In this document: positions 53,160 through 61,452 of the stretch, piece by piece
Numbering within the stretch: the first letter of the stretch is position 1
How the letters are laid out: every line of letters starts with the position of its first letter
Assembly (NCBI GenBank): GCA_964510525.1
Contig: CAZECE010000060.1
Location: 19,118-83,117 of the forward strand
Source: CAZECE01 sp964510525
GTDB lineage: Bacteria > Pseudomonadota > Gammaproteobacteria > Pseudomonadales > JANQJO01
Reading direction: 5' to 3'
Length of the DNA stretch: 64,000 nt
Translations under genes and position numbers: made by a program
Notes under the pieces: model-generated
The model's input: only the letters and a program-made list of their open reading frames with translations
Databases searched by the model: none
What the model was told of the DNA's origin: nothing

Positions 53160-54224
53160 ATGCCATTGATCAGTATGCGTCAGTTGTTGGACCATGCCGC
53201 TGAGCACGAGTACGGTGTGCCGGCTTTTAACGTGAATAACCTAGAACAAATGCGGGCCATTATGAACGCCGCAGATAAAACCGATTCCCCCGTCATCGTT
53301 CAAGCCTCGGCGGGCGCACGAAAATACGCAGGTGCGCCTTTCTTGCGCCATTTGATCCTGGCCGCCATCGAAGAATGGCCACACATCCCAGTGGTGATGC
53401 ATCAAGATCACGGGGTTTCGCCTGCTGTGTGTCAGCGGTCTATTCAGTTGGGTTTTTCGTCGGTGATGATGGACGGTTCACTCGGGGAAGATGGTAAAAC
53501 CCCAATGGACTACGATTACAACGTCAAAGTGACCCGCCAAACCGTCGAAATGGCGCATGCTTGTGGTGTCTCTGTAGAAGGCGAATTGGGTTGCTTGGGA
53601 TCTTTGGAAACAGGTCAGGCGGGTGAAGAAGATGGTATCGGCGCGGAAGGTACGTTAAGCCACGACCAAATGCTGACAGATCCGGAAGAAGCCGCTGATT
53701 TTGTTAAAGCCACTCAAGTGGATGCTTTGGCGATTGCGATCGGCACCAGTCACGGCGCCTATAAATTTACCCGGCCACCGACGGGCGACATCTTAGCGAT
53801 TGATCGCATTCGTGCGATTCACGAGCGTATTCCAGATACACACCTGGTGATGCACGGCTCTTCTTCGGTGCCTCAGGAGTGGTTGGCGATCATCAATGAA
53901 TTTGGTGGTGAAATTCCAGAAACCTATGGCGTGCCGGTGGAGGAAATCCAAGAAGGCATCCGACACGGAGTGCGCAAGGTGAATATCGATACCGATTTGC
54001 GTTTGGCGTCAACGGGCAGTATCCGACAATTTTTAGCGGAGAATCGAGCTGAGTTTGATCCGCGTAAATATTTGAAAAAGTCCGTGGCAGCGATGCAAGA
54101 CATCTGTGTTGATCGTTACGAAGCTTTTGGTACGGCAGGTCAAGCTTCGAAAATAAAAACCCTCAGTTTGGATGCCATGGTCGACCGTTACTTGGCGGGT
54201 GAGCTGGATCCACGTGTCCACTAG
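53160..54224 (+). CDS. fba: class II fructose-bisphosphate aldolase
   Basis: A 354-residue zinc aldolase of the CbbA subtype: YGVPAFNVNNLEQMRAIM, the metal and catalytic segment VVMHQDHGVSP, VSVEGELGCLGSLETG, IAIGTSHGAYKF and LVMHGSSSVPQEW, GVRKVNIDTDLRLA. It splits or forms fructose 1,6-bisphosphate in glycolysis and gluconeogenesis. The ribosome site is GAGGAGA. It closes the tkt-epd-pgk-fba cluster; no pyruvate kinase gene lies between pgk and fba. Confidence 0.97.
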   Translation: MPLISMRQLLDHAAEHEYGVPAFNVNNLEQMRAIMNAADKTDSPVIVQASAGARKYAGAPFLRHLILAAIEEWPHIPVVMHQDHGVSPAVCQRSIQLGFSSVMMDGSLGEDGKTPMDYDYNVKVTRQTVEMAHACGVSVEGELGCLGSLETGQAGEEDGIGAEGTLSHDQMLTDPEEAADFVKATQVDALAIAIGTSHGAYKFTRPPTGDILAIDRIRAIHERIPDTHLVMHGSSSVPQEWLAIINEFGGEIPETYGVPVEEIQEGIRHGVRKVNIDTDLRLASTGSIRQFLAENRAEFDPRKYLKKSVAAMQDICVDRYEAFGTAGQASKIKTLSLDAMVDRYLAGELDPRVH

Positions 54225-55212
54225 GTTTGATCCTGTTGCTGTAAGACAAGCCCTACCGCCGTTTGATATCGGCGTTGGGCTGTCTTCGGCAGAATCTATT
54301 CAGCATTACCTTCAATTTTATCTTCTTCATACCTATTCCCAGCAAGGCATTCAGCACGATTTAGGTGTTGTTGATGCCGCGGGCTTTCGCATAGCCGTAC
54401 AACATTTTAAACCGGCTCAGCTTGAAGGGAATCCCTCTCAGGTTAAAGGCACCGTTTGGGTGGTTCACGGCTATACCGATCACGTCGGCAATTTTTCGCA
54501 CCTAATTTTGACCTTGGTTAAAAGTGGTTTTGAGGTGATGATTTATGATTTGCCAGGTCATGGATTGTCGGATGGAGATCCTGTTGCGATTGATGATTTC
54601 AGTCAATACCGAGCGGTATTGCTCGCACTCATGGAGCATTTTGGCCCAAAAGTCGCAGCCCCTCATTTTGCAGTAGGGCAGTCAACAGGGGCGGCCATAT
54701 TAATGGATACCCTGTTGTCACCGCCTTTTCTCGAATCCACTTCCGAAGCAGATCGACAGGCTTTACCCTGGGAGAAAGTGGTGTTGATGGCGCCGTTGTT
54801 GCGCATTCCGCTTTGGTGGCAAACGCGTTTGCATTATTGGTTGGTGAAATCGTTTAAAAGCCGAGTGAAACGTCAATTTCGAGCCAACAGCAGTGATGAC
54901 GAGTTTGTTGAGTTTTTGAAAACCAAAGACCCGCTGCAGACGCACTACATCACCGCCAAATGGGTCGGGGCTATGTTTCGATGGGCAGATCGAATGGAAT
55001 TAATCCCAGAGAAAGCCAGTAATGCTGAGGTCTTGGTCATTCAAGGAGAACAAGACAAAACCGTCGATTATAAATACAACATCCCTTGTATTGAGAGCCG
55101 ATTTCCCAACGCCGAAGTTGAGTATTTCCCACAAGCCTCGCACCATTTGGTGAATGAAACGCAGGTGTTGCGAGATCAGATGTTTGATCGGTTAAAAGGG
55201 TTTTTGAGTTAA
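54214..55212 (+). CDS. alpha/beta hydrolase (lysophospholipase/monoacylglycerol-lipase type)
   Basis: About 332 residues. The oxyanion region is VWVVHGYTDHVGNFSHL, followed by FEVMIYDLPGHGLSDG, the nucleophile elbow VGQSTGAA with its serine, an acid in VLVIQGEQDKTVDY and the histidine in QASHHLVNE. These fit the PldB/monoglyceride-lipase group, which hydrolyses acyl esters. No signal peptide. The start is unsure: ATG 54172 would overlap fba by 53 bases, GTG 54214 by 11. It is convergent with serA. Confidence 0.85.
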   Translation: MSTRFDPVAVRQALPPFDIGVGLSSAESIQHYLQFYLLHTYSQQGIQHDLGVVDAAGFRIAVQHFKPAQLEGNPSQVKGTVWVVHGYTDHVGNFSHLILTLVKSGFEVMIYDLPGHGLSDGDPVAIDDFSQYRAVLLALMEHFGPKVAAPHFAVGQSTGAAILMDTLLSPPFLESTSEADRQALPWEKVVLMAPLLRIPLWWQTRLHYWLVKSFKSRVKRQFRANSSDDEFVEFLKTKDPLQTHYITAKWVGAMFRWADRMELIPEKASNAEVLVIQGEQDKTVDYKYNIPCIESRFPNAEVEYFPQASHHLVNETQVLRDQMFDRLKGFLS

Positions 55213-55219
55213 AACGCGC

Positions 55220-56452
55220 TTAAAACAAAACCCTTGCCCGTATCGTGCCATTTACGCCCATCAGTTTTTCCAGCGCTAACTCGCTGTACTGTGCTTCGAC
55301 ATCAATCACCACGTAACCCACATCTCCCTTGGTTTGCAGAAATTGAGAAGCGATGTTGATGTTGTTCTCTGAAAACACCTGGTTGATTTCGGTCATCACG
55401 CCGGGAATATTCTGATGAATATGCAACAAACGATGACGGCCGGATTGAGAAGGTAAGGCCGCTTCGGGGAAATTCACCGCCGATAAGGTTGAGCCATTAT
55501 CACTGTATTTGATCAGCTTTTCTGAGACCTCAACGCCAATGTTTTCTTGCGCCTCTATCGTGCTGCCACCAATGTGAGGAGTCAAAATCACATTAGGGAA
55601 GGCGCGCAGGGGGGATTCAAAGGTTTCATCATTCGACCGCGGCTCTACGGGAAAGACATCAATGGCCGCGCCGTAAAGGTGTTTGTCTTCCAACGCTTGG
55701 GTCAGAGCATCGATGTCCACCACGGTGCCCCGTGACGCATTGATCAAAATGCTGTTGGGTTTCATTTGCTGAATTTCATTCGACCCAAACATCGAATGGG
55801 TGCTGGCCGTTTCAGGTACATGCAAAGACACCACATCGCTGGTTGCCAATAACGTATCAAGCGAATCCACTTGTTCGGCGTTACCAAGGGGGAGTTTGGT
55901 AACGATGTCATGAAACTGCACCTTCATACCCAGAGCTTCGGCCAATACGCTGAGTTGCGAGCCAATAGAACCATACCCAATAATGCCTAGGGTTTTGCCA
56001 CGGATTTCATGAGAGTTGTTTGCAGATTTCTGCCAAATTCCTTCGTGCGCTTTGGCGTTTTTCTCTGGAATGCCGCGCAACAATAAAATGGCTTGAGCCA
56101 AAACCAATTCAGCAACACTGCGCGTATTAGAGTAGGGTGCGTTAAACACCGGAACGCCTTGAATGGCGGCCGCATCCAAATCAACCTGATTAGTACCAAT
56201 GCAAAAGCAACCGATGGCAATGAGCTTTTGTGCGGATTCAATGACTTCTTGGGTCAGCTGAGTGCGTGAACGAATCCCAACAAAGTGCGCCTGGCTGATC
56301 TTTTCTTTAAGTTCTTCAGCTGGCAACGCCGTTTTCAAGGCCTCAATATTGGTATACCCATTGGCTTCAAACTGCTTAATGGCTGAAGGGTGGACCCCTT
56401 CCAGCAGTAAAACATGAATTTTGTCTTTATCGAGGGAAAATGTAGTGCTCAT
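55220..56452 (-). CDS. serA: D-3-phosphoglycerate dehydrogenase
   Basis: A 410-residue enzyme that starts serine synthesis. It has the substrate segment FVGIRSRTQLTQEVI, the NAD fold LGIIGYGSIGSQLSVLAEALG, the catalytic Arg-Glu-His set (INASRGTVVDI, LTPHIGGSTIEAQENIG) and a C-terminal ACT domain (LLHIHQNIPGVMTEINQVF) for serine feedback. The length equals the Escherichia coli type. It is divergent from the toxin remnant at 56510. Confidence 0.97.
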   Translation of the reverse strand: MSTTFSLDKDKIHVLLLEGVHPSAIKQFEANGYTNIEALKTALPAEELKEKISQAHFVGIRSRTQLTQEVIESAQKLIAIGCFCIGTNQVDLDAAAIQGVPVFNAPYSNTRSVAELVLAQAILLLRGIPEKNAKAHEGIWQKSANNSHEIRGKTLGIIGYGSIGSQLSVLAEALGMKVQFHDIVTKLPLGNAEQVDSLDTLLATSDVVSLHVPETASTHSMFGSNEIQQMKPNSILINASRGTVVDIDALTQALEDKHLYGAAIDVFPVEPRSNDETFESPLRAFPNVILTPHIGGSTIEAQENIGVEVSEKLIKYSDNGSTLSAVNFPEAALPSQSGRHRLLHIHQNIPGVMTEINQVFSENNINIASQFLQTKGDVGYVVIDVEAQYSELALEKLMGVNGTIRARVLF

Positions 56453-56509
56453 TGTTTGATCTTTTTTTGAGGTTGAATTTGGGCGAAAATTTTATCATGA
56501 AAGCGTGAG

Positions 56510-56836
56510 TTGGGGTATGCTTCGGGATCAAACGCGTTCGAGACTACTTTAAGTGGTGTGAGCTATGCCAATAAAATTGAAAAATGGAAAGCGCTGGGTT
56601 ACGAAATGGTATTGCTGTACTTTTGGCTACCATCAGTTGATATGGCCATTGAGAGAGTGAAAACTCGCGTTCAGCAAGGCGGTCATAATATTCCTGAGGA
56701 AGATATCAGGAGACGTTTTACCAGAAGTTGGGACAATTTTAACAACGTTTATAAACTAATTGTTGATAAATGGCTGGTTGTTGATACATCTTTTACTGTA
56801 CCTAAATTAGTTGAAAGTTATGGTGATGTTCAATGA
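56510..56836 (+). pseudogene. truncated zeta-toxin-like kinase
   Basis: A 108-codon frame from a TTG that matches the second half of zeta-toxin/AAA-type kinases: NAFETTLSGVSYANKI, KALGYEMVLLYFWLPSVDMAIERVKTRVQQGGHNIPE and IRRRFTRSWDNFNNVYKLIVDKW. The N-terminal part with the Walker A loop (about 80-90 residues) is missing, and the frame begins near the serA promoter region. Without the phosphate loop it should be inactive. The next small ORF overlaps its stop by four bases as in intact loci. Confidence 0.75.
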
Positions 56837-57027
56837 GTACAAATGGTTATTACGCTGAAATTGTTATGAAGGCCGCCAAAAGAGCCGCTTATAAAGTCAT
56901 TGAGCGCGCGAACCTAGAAAAAAGACCCATACCCATCTGGAAAGACGGTAAGGTGGTTCATGAGATTCCACCGATGCCCAATGATGAGAGCTTTTCTGAT
57001 GATAGCTCGGAGAATAAAGATAATTAG
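56833..57027 (+). CDS. small partner ORF of the zeta-like kinase
   Basis: A 64-residue protein whose ATG overlaps the stop of the truncated kinase (ATGA). It contains an amphipathic helix (EIVMKAAKRAAYKVIERANLEKRPIPIWKDGKVVHEIPP) seen in the short proteins that accompany chromosomal zeta-like kinases, then an acidic Ser/Asp tail. It appears intact, but its partner is not. Whether it is an antitoxin is an inference from gene order. Confidence 0.6.
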   Translation: MSTNGYYAEIVMKAAKRAAYKVIERANLEKRPIPIWKDGKVVHEIPPMPNDESFSDDSSENKDN

Positions 57028-57069
57028 CACGCAGCGCTATACATCTAATCACAGAATAACGAGGTAAGA

Positions 57070-57549
57070 ATGGCTATTTTAATGAGCTTAGGTGGGCTTA
57101 TCATTTGCGTGTTGGCAGGCATTGCTCTGTTTCTGTGGCGAAAAGTGTGGGCCAATCAACGAGCCATTCAGTCTCTTGAGTCTGAGAAAACTCAAAAGCG
57201 GCTCGATTATATCCACGACAGCATTAACATACTCGCCGTATCACTCTTGAGCGATCAAGTGCGCGTGGCCGAGGCCAGTATTCGCCTGGCGGTGTTGCTC
57301 GATAATCTCGAATTGAGCTGCGAGCAAAAACACCTATTTGCGCCAATCACGGAAGTCTATAACCGCACCAGGCACATTCCCACGCATGAGCGTTTTAATG
57401 CATTAAAAAGAAGTGAGCGACGTAAATTTGAGGCTGAGTTGCAGCAAATCGAAGCCGAGCTAGAAGACCGAGTCAAAGAGGCGGCAAAGCACATCAAAAG
57501 CAACCCTTTCGGATCAGGCCATGCTGTTACAGAACGAGCAGCCTCTTAA
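57070..57549 (+). CDS. DUF2489 membrane-anchored protein
   Basis: A 159-residue protein with one N-terminal transmembrane helix (LMSLGGLIICVLAGIALFLW) and a helical cytoplasmic domain (DYIHDSINILAVSLLSDQVRVAEASIRLAVLLDNL, then HIPTHERFNALKRSERRKFEAELQQIEAELEDRV) that fits the DUF2489 family of gammaproteobacteria. Function unknown. It lies 42 bases after the remnant locus. The 172 bases to the next gene contain only a short palindrome. Confidence 0.8.
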   Translation: MAILMSLGGLIICVLAGIALFLWRKVWANQRAIQSLESEKTQKRLDYIHDSINILAVSLLSDQVRVAEASIRLAVLLDNLELSCEQKHLFAPITEVYNRTRHIPTHERFNALKRSERRKFEAELQQIEAELEDRVKEAAKHIKSNPFGSGHAVTERAAS

Positions 57550-57619
57550 TCCACGCATTAAATTCATTAATTCCCTAATAGACAAAATACCACCTTTGCT
57601 GAGTGATCCGCCGCTCTGG

Positions 57620-57634
57620 ATACACGTCGTGTAT
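57620..57634. promoter_or_regulatory. short palindrome upstream of the RHS gene
   Basis: ATACACG-T-CGTGTAT, two perfect 7-base arms about one, lies 88 bases before the RHS start. It could be a regulator site, but no promoter with proper spacing is clear around it. Confidence 0.25.
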
Positions 57635-57721
57635 TAAAAAGGTTGTTTTTTGGTTTATTTATGATAAAAGGTTCCCCTGTCTGTTTTTGAGGCACTCACT
57701 CATTATTAGGGGTATCAGTTT

Positions 57722-60700
57722 ATGTCTTGGTTTTTCCACCCAAGCGGCATGTCGAGAGCAATCGGTTTTTCAAAAAAATTGAAATGTGTTTATCTGACAC
57801 TGTTTTCGGTGACGCATGCGTTATCCGTGACCCATGTGTTCGCCAATGCGTTGCCGGATTATTATCAAGAGCCAGGGTTTAATCATTTTCGTGATGTGAA
57901 TATTGGTGCCCTGGGCGAGACCATTGATCCTTTTCATGGCGGGTTGCAGTTTCACGTTTCACCCTTTCGAGTGCCCGGCAATGGTGGTTTAGACATTGAG
58001 GTGCAGCTGACCTACCGTTCCATCGCAAAGCAAGCAACTCAATTTGGCCCCGACCACAAATCTTGGCCTTCCCCTTTCGGTATTGGTTGGGACTTCCATA
58101 TGGGGCGTATTTGGCCGGGCTCAAAGCCTTGTCCAGGTAAAAACAGCGTCAATGGTTCTGAAGACTTTGATGCGGTCGCACCTGTGCTGGAATTAGCGGA
58201 TGGCACAAGACGCGCGCTATTGGCTTACACGGGCGAAGGCGATTTTGATTTAATCACGAAAGATCGCTGGGCAGCACAATGTGACGACCTGAATAACCGC
58301 TACGTGGTGTATTCGCCGGAGGGGGTTAAATACATCTTTCCTAAAACGGGACATTCCATTGCTCAGGGCAGTGGTGTGGCATACAGCGTGGAATCAATCA
58401 TGGATCCCAGCGGCAACACCATTGATGTACAGTATCTGACGGATGATAACTATGAGTTGGTCAGCCAGGTATCCTTTAAAAATCAGTCCAATAGTACGGT
58501 GACGATCGCGTATGAAAAAGTGGGCAGTTATTATCGATTACAAAGCATGTCATCAAATAGTCAAACCTGGAAGTTTACGCTCAATACCGTGCCCAATGTC
58601 GGCAGAGGCTATTTTCTGTTAAATAAGATTTCCCCAACGGGCATCAATGGGTGGGCGATTGAGTACGGTGACACGTCAGGCACGCCCGATCATTACAATA
58701 TTGTCAAAACCGTGTCACCAACGGGGGTGCAGACTGATTACAGTTATGTCACGGTGTCTTTCGATGGGAGCTTTGGGATGCAACCGCAAGACGTGGCGAT
58801 TAAGACGAAGAGCACTTCGGGGGCCGATACCAAAGCAGCGACATGGGCGTATGCTTACAACCCTGGCAGTGCCACTGACAATGGCGTGACCACCATCACC
58901 ACGCCCATTGGCACAGAGAAACACACCTATTACCCCTCATTACGACCTGACAATGGCGACGTTTGGCGCGTCGGTACCTTACTGAAGCAAGAGTGGTTGC
59001 AAGGCAATACGTTGCTCAAACGTGTGGTCTACGATTGGGCGCCGGATTTTATTTCCACCATGCAAGTTAGGCATCGGCGTCGTCCCGGTGATGCTGTGAG
59101 GGATGTGGATACCTGGACGCCGAGGTTGGTGAGTCGTGAGAGCACGTTACATGATGGCGATCAATCGGTTCAATTTAAAACTGAGTACCTGGCATACGAT
59201 GCCTACAGCAACCCGACGCGCATCCGAGAAACAGGTTATGACGACGGTGCCTCAGACAGCCGTACTCGAGAACTGACCTACGATGTCAAACTGGATCATT
59301 GGATCTTGCGCTTGGTCTCCAAAGAACAGTTTGACGGTGAATCAGTTGACGGTGAATCGGGTGCCATCGAGCGGACCTATGATGACAAAGGCCGATTAAC
59401 GAAAGTATCTGAATTTGGCGCCAGCACCACTTATACCCGATGCAGCACGCACGGTGGCATTAATGAAGTGACCAATGCCAATGGGAACGTGACGCACTTT
59501 ATGTGTGAAAAATACGAAAAGGGCGTTCCGAAAGAAGAGTTTCGAGCCAACAATGACAGCTCGCATCGTGTGGCGGTGACTCGCCTTGTGGATGATCATG
59601 GGCGCGTTACTTCTGAGACCATTGCCGATGGCATAGCATTACTCGATGGCACAACACAAGATTTTGTCACGAAATTTGAATGGGATGAGTTGAATCGGCT
59701 GAAAAAAATTAACACCTCGGCCGCTAACGACAGTAACGTCAGTATTAGCTGGAATAAGCAGGGCACCCTTCGAACGCTTAAAAGAGGCACCTTCACACAA
59801 TCGTCACAATACGATGGCTTAGGGCGTTTGCTACGAGAGACCAATCCAGAATTTTATGTGCGTTATGAGTACGATCAACTGGGAAGACAGGTGTTTGCAT
59901 CAAACCCCATCGCCGTTAATCAAAACAGCTCCTTGGGTACCGACACCACTTATGATGTGATTGGGCGCGTTAAAAAGCAAAACCCGCCAGGAGCAGGGGA
60001 GATCACCTTTGATTATCAGAACAATAATACAGTTCGAATAACCGATCAGTTGGGCCATGCGACAAGCTACCGTTATCGCTCGTATGAAGAGGGTGGCAAT
60101 CGCCAACTGATGCGCATTATACCCGCTCAAGCATCAAGTTCGGTATCCATTAATTCCACCATCATAAAACGCGATGTCTGGGACTTTATGACGTCGGTCA
60201 GTCAAGGAGGCGTGACACGAGATTATGCGTACAACGATCGCAAGCACTTGATCAGCCTGACTCATCCTGAAGTAGGTACTGTTAAGTACGGACGTGATAC
60301 CATGGGGAACATGACCAGTTTGCAGATCAATGAGGGTGACACAACCACCTACGGTTACACCGCTTTGGAACAGTTGGCATCGGTGAGTTATCAAGACCCT
60401 CAAACGCCAGATGAATTTTTTACCTATACCAAAACAGGTCAGATTAAAACGGCGACCACGCAGGGCCAAATAGAATGGTCCTATGGCTACAACCTGAATA
60501 ATTTGCTGTCACAAGAAACATTGACGCTATTAGCAGGGTCGCCGATCAATGCCGGGGTAGCTCGTCAGTTTAAGGTTCGATACCAATACGATGCGATGGA
60601 TCGACGCACCAACATCATCTACCCCAGCCGCATCAACTATGAATTCACAAACGATGCGTTAGGGCGCCCGAACAAGCTGCGCTTTTTGAATGGACAATAT

Positions 60701-61411
60701 CTGATGAAAAGTGCGCGTTATTGGCCAAGTGGTCAGTTACGACAGTTAATTTATGGCAATAATAAAACCACGCAGTTTGATCAAGGCGAACTGTTAAAGC
60801 CGACCACTTCCCTAACAGGGGATGTCGACCCCGATGATCAAAATGCATTGGATGGTTTGTCGATTGTTAACCCGCTGGCGGATGAGCGTTATCAATATAA
60901 TGGCAAAGGGTTGTTAACGGCGTTGAGTGATGCCATGCAACCCGAGTTTGGTTTTACCGCCTTTGGTTATGATACCCGGGATCGGTTAACGCACTTGAAT
61001 GGTGTTGAGCGATACACTTACGATGGTAATCACAATATTTTGTCCAATACAGTGGCCAACCGAAATTTCATTTATCAATACGATGCCAACCAAAGGCTAA
61101 CGGGCATTGCCAATTCCCCTTACTCAAATTTTAGTTACGATGATCGGGGTAATGTGGTTGATAACACCAAAGAGCAATTTCAATTTGATGAAGCCAGCCG
61201 GTTGCGTTCGGTGATCAATCGAAACTGGACATTTAATTACGATGCGCATGGCAAACGGGTCTATCAAAACAAGCCTGGTGGCGCTGTTATCGCCTTCTAT
61301 GGTCTTGAGGGTCGGTTGCTGTTTGAATGGGACGAGCAAGCCAATCAGCAGCGCGATTATTTGTACGTAGGCAATCAAATGGTCACTAAAATTCAGCGAC
61401 CCCTCCCTTAG
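57722..61411 (+). CDS. secreted YD-repeat (RHS-family) protein without C-terminal core
   Basis: A 1229-residue protein. A signal-like N-terminus (KKLKCVYLTLFSVTHALSVTHVFANA) is followed by a beta-rich N-terminal domain (PFHGGLQFHVSPFRVPGNGGLDIEVQLTY.., about 60-430) and then many YD repeats: YDGLGRLLRETNP, YDQLGRQVFASNP, YDVIGRVKKQNPPG, YDANQRLTGIAN, YDDRGNVVDNT and others. Such repeats build a hollow shell. The protein stops at LYVGNQMVTKIQRPLP, just where RHS proteins normally go on to the YHxDHLGT and DPxGL core and a variable tip. So there is no visible self-cleavage core or toxin. ATG 57722 has an AGGGG site; ATG 57749 is an alternative. The next gene starts 41 bases on. Confidence 0.85.
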   Translation: MSWFFHPSGMSRAIGFSKKLKCVYLTLFSVTHALSVTHVFANALPDYYQEPGFNHFRDVNIGALGETIDPFHGGLQFHVSPFRVPGNGGLDIEVQLTYRSIAKQATQFGPDHKSWPSPFGIGWDFHMGRIWPGSKPCPGKNSVNGSEDFDAVAPVLELADGTRRALLAYTGEGDFDLITKDRWAAQCDDLNNRYVVYSPEGVKYIFPKTGHSIAQGSGVAYSVESIMDPSGNTIDVQYLTDDNYELVSQVSFKNQSNSTVTIAYEKVGSYYRLQSMSSNSQTWKFTLNTVPNVGRGYFLLNKISPTGINGWAIEYGDTSGTPDHYNIVKTVSPTGVQTDYSYVTVSFDGSFGMQPQDVAIKTKSTSGADTKAATWAYAYNPGSATDNGVTTITTPIGTEKHTYYPSLRPDNGDVWRVGTLLKQEWLQGNTLLKRVVYDWAPDFISTMQVRHRRRPGDAVRDVDTWTPRLVSRESTLHDGDQSVQFKTEYLAYDAYSNPTRIRETGYDDGASDSRTRELTYDVKLDHWILRLVSKEQFDGESVDGESGAIERTYDDKGRLTKVSEFGASTTYTRCSTHGGINEVTNANGNVTHFMCEKYEKGVPKEEFRANNDSSHRVAVTRLVDDHGRVTSETIADGIALLDGTTQDFVTKFEWDELNRLKKINTSAANDSNVSISWNKQGTLRTLKRGTFTQSSQYDGLGRLLRETNPEFYVRYEYDQLGRQVFASNPIAVNQNSSLGTDTTYDVIGRVKKQNPPGAGEITFDYQNNNTVRITDQLGHATSYRYRSYEEGGNRQLMRIIPAQASSSVSINSTIIKRDVWDFMTSVSQGGVTRDYAYNDRKHLISLTHPEVGTVKYGRDTMGNMTSLQINEGDTTTYGYTALEQLASVSYQDPQTPDEFFTYTKTGQIKTATTQGQIEWSYGYNLNNLLSQETLTLLAGSPINAGVARQFKVRYQYDAMDRRTNIIYPSRINYEFTNDALGRPNKLRFLNGQYLMKSARYWPSGQLRQLIYGNNKTTQFDQGELLKPTTSLTGDVDPDDQNALDGLSIVNPLADERYQYNGKGLLTALSDAMQPEFGFTAFGYDTRDRLTHLNGVERYTYDGNHNILSNTVANRNFIYQYDANQRLTGIANSPYSNFSYDDRGNVVDNTKEQFQFDEASRLRSVINRNWTFNYDAHGKRVYQNKPGGAVIAFYGLEGRLLFEWDEQANQQRDYLYVGNQMVTKIQRPLP

Positions 61412-61452
61412 ATTTTTTAATAAATAAAATGCAGTTTCTGAAGGAAATTAAA

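Noticed and set aside
52628..53207. Minus-strand frames across the pgk-fba gap with peptides such as HSRLDLESRG
   Set aside because: They are translations of the palindromic repeat, recur with each copy and have no start or ribosome site; not genes.
57550..57721. tRNA or attachment site before the RHS gene
   Set aside because: A short palindrome is present but no cloverleaf, no direct repeat and no integrase.
61380..61452. C-terminal toxin and immunity pair after the RHS gene
   Set aside because: Only 41 bases lie between the RHS stop and the next start; there is no room for a tip or immunity gene, and the next protein is secreted and beta-helical.
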